64,000 bases of DNA from positions 7,662,231-7,726,230 of the forward strand of contig NC_134033.1 in assembly GCF_964204645.1 (NCBI RefSeq), read 5' to 3'. The number at the start of each line of letters is the position of its first letter. Within the stretch, counting starts at the first letter, position 1. The stretch is from Tubulanus polymorphus. Its lineage: Eukaryota; Nemertea; Palaeonemertea; Tubulaniformes; Tubulanidae. The position numbers were made by a program, and so were the translations under genes. The notes under the pieces were generated by a model. That model was not told the DNA's origin and ran no database searches. It was given only the letters and a program-made list of their open reading frames with translations. This document shows positions 63,603 through 64,000 of the stretch, one piece after another.

Positions 63603-64000
63603 TTGGTTTTGTCGCCCGCGACAATTCATTAGTTTGGTTTTATCGCCCACGACAATTCATTACTTTGGTTTTATCTCCAGCGACAATTCATTATTTTGGT
63701 TTTGTCGCCCGCCACAATTCTTCTTTTTGGTTTTGACGCCCGCGACAATTCAATATTTTGGTTTTGTCCCCCGCGACAATTCATTATTGTGGTTTTGTCG
63801 CCCGAGACATTTTCATTATTTTGGTTTTATCGTCCGCGACAATTCATTATTTTGGTTTTGTCGCACGTGACAATTCAATATTTTGTTTTTGTCGCCCGTG
63901 ACAATTCATTATTTTGGTTTTATCGCCCGCGACAATTCATTAGTTTGGTTTTGTCGCCCGCGACAATTCAATATTTTGGTTTTATCACCCGCGACAATTC
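63603..64000. repeat. 31-bp hairpin satellite array 4, runs off the window
   Basis: At least 12 monomers with GTCGCCCGCGACAA cores and variants (GTCCCCCGCGACAA, GTCGCCCGAGACAT). Continues to the last base. Confidence 0.95.

Overview
This is animal nuclear DNA, not a bacterial or viral chromosome. It has no cellular operons, rRNA or recognisable host exons. It holds nested eukaryotic transposons, tRNA-derived SINE pieces, a Penelope-like element, a Ty3/gypsy fragment, LINE reverse-transcriptase fragments and several satellite arrays. The mix of Polinton/Maverick DNA with Penelope and gypsy elements suggests a marine invertebrate, perhaps a lophotrochozoan; the species cannot be named from the sequence.

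The coding content comes from at least four Polinton/Maverick (adintovirus-like) copies. Element A (1-7495) is the right part of one copy: major capsid protein, a zinc-finger gene, then an opposite-strand cluster of packaging ATPase, integrase, two unknown genes and an HNH-type protein, closed by a hairpin-rich terminal repeat. Element B (7942-22161) is the most complete: protein-primed family B DNA polymerase with an intein, a convergent zinc-finger gene, penton, six or seven small virion/membrane-type genes, major capsid, integrase with chromodomain, and a truncated ATPase. A Ty3/gypsy fragment (22.3-23.8 kb) and a terminal-repeat-plus-small-gene scrap (23.8-24.2 kb) follow. Element C (24531-38420) is a polymerase ruin cut into four pieces by three large insertions. 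Element D (50064-54559) is a second-subfamily polymerase with no intein. All polymerases carry stops or frameshifts, so these are old, dead copies, although several small structural genes and one integrase are still open.

From 38.4 to 50.1 kb and from 56.5 to 64 kb the window is filled with copies of a composite repeat. It has a left edge with 13-bp-arm hairpins and TTA microsatellite, a conserved block of about 1 kb, a 31-bp satellite whose every monomer is a potential 7-bp-stem hairpin, and a roughly 155-bp tandem repeat carrying a CTCF-like core. An array of 18 CACGTG palindromes lies between two copies of a LINE fragment. Element D is inserted inside one of these composite repeats.

The most interesting feature is a LAGLIDADG-containing intein at the catalytic YxDTDS motif of the element B polymerase (11575-12383), with an intein-free version of the same site in element D. 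The intein is itself decayed. The second is a shared T-rich plus TAAATG start-codon context in front of almost every Polinton gene, on both strands and in both subfamilies.
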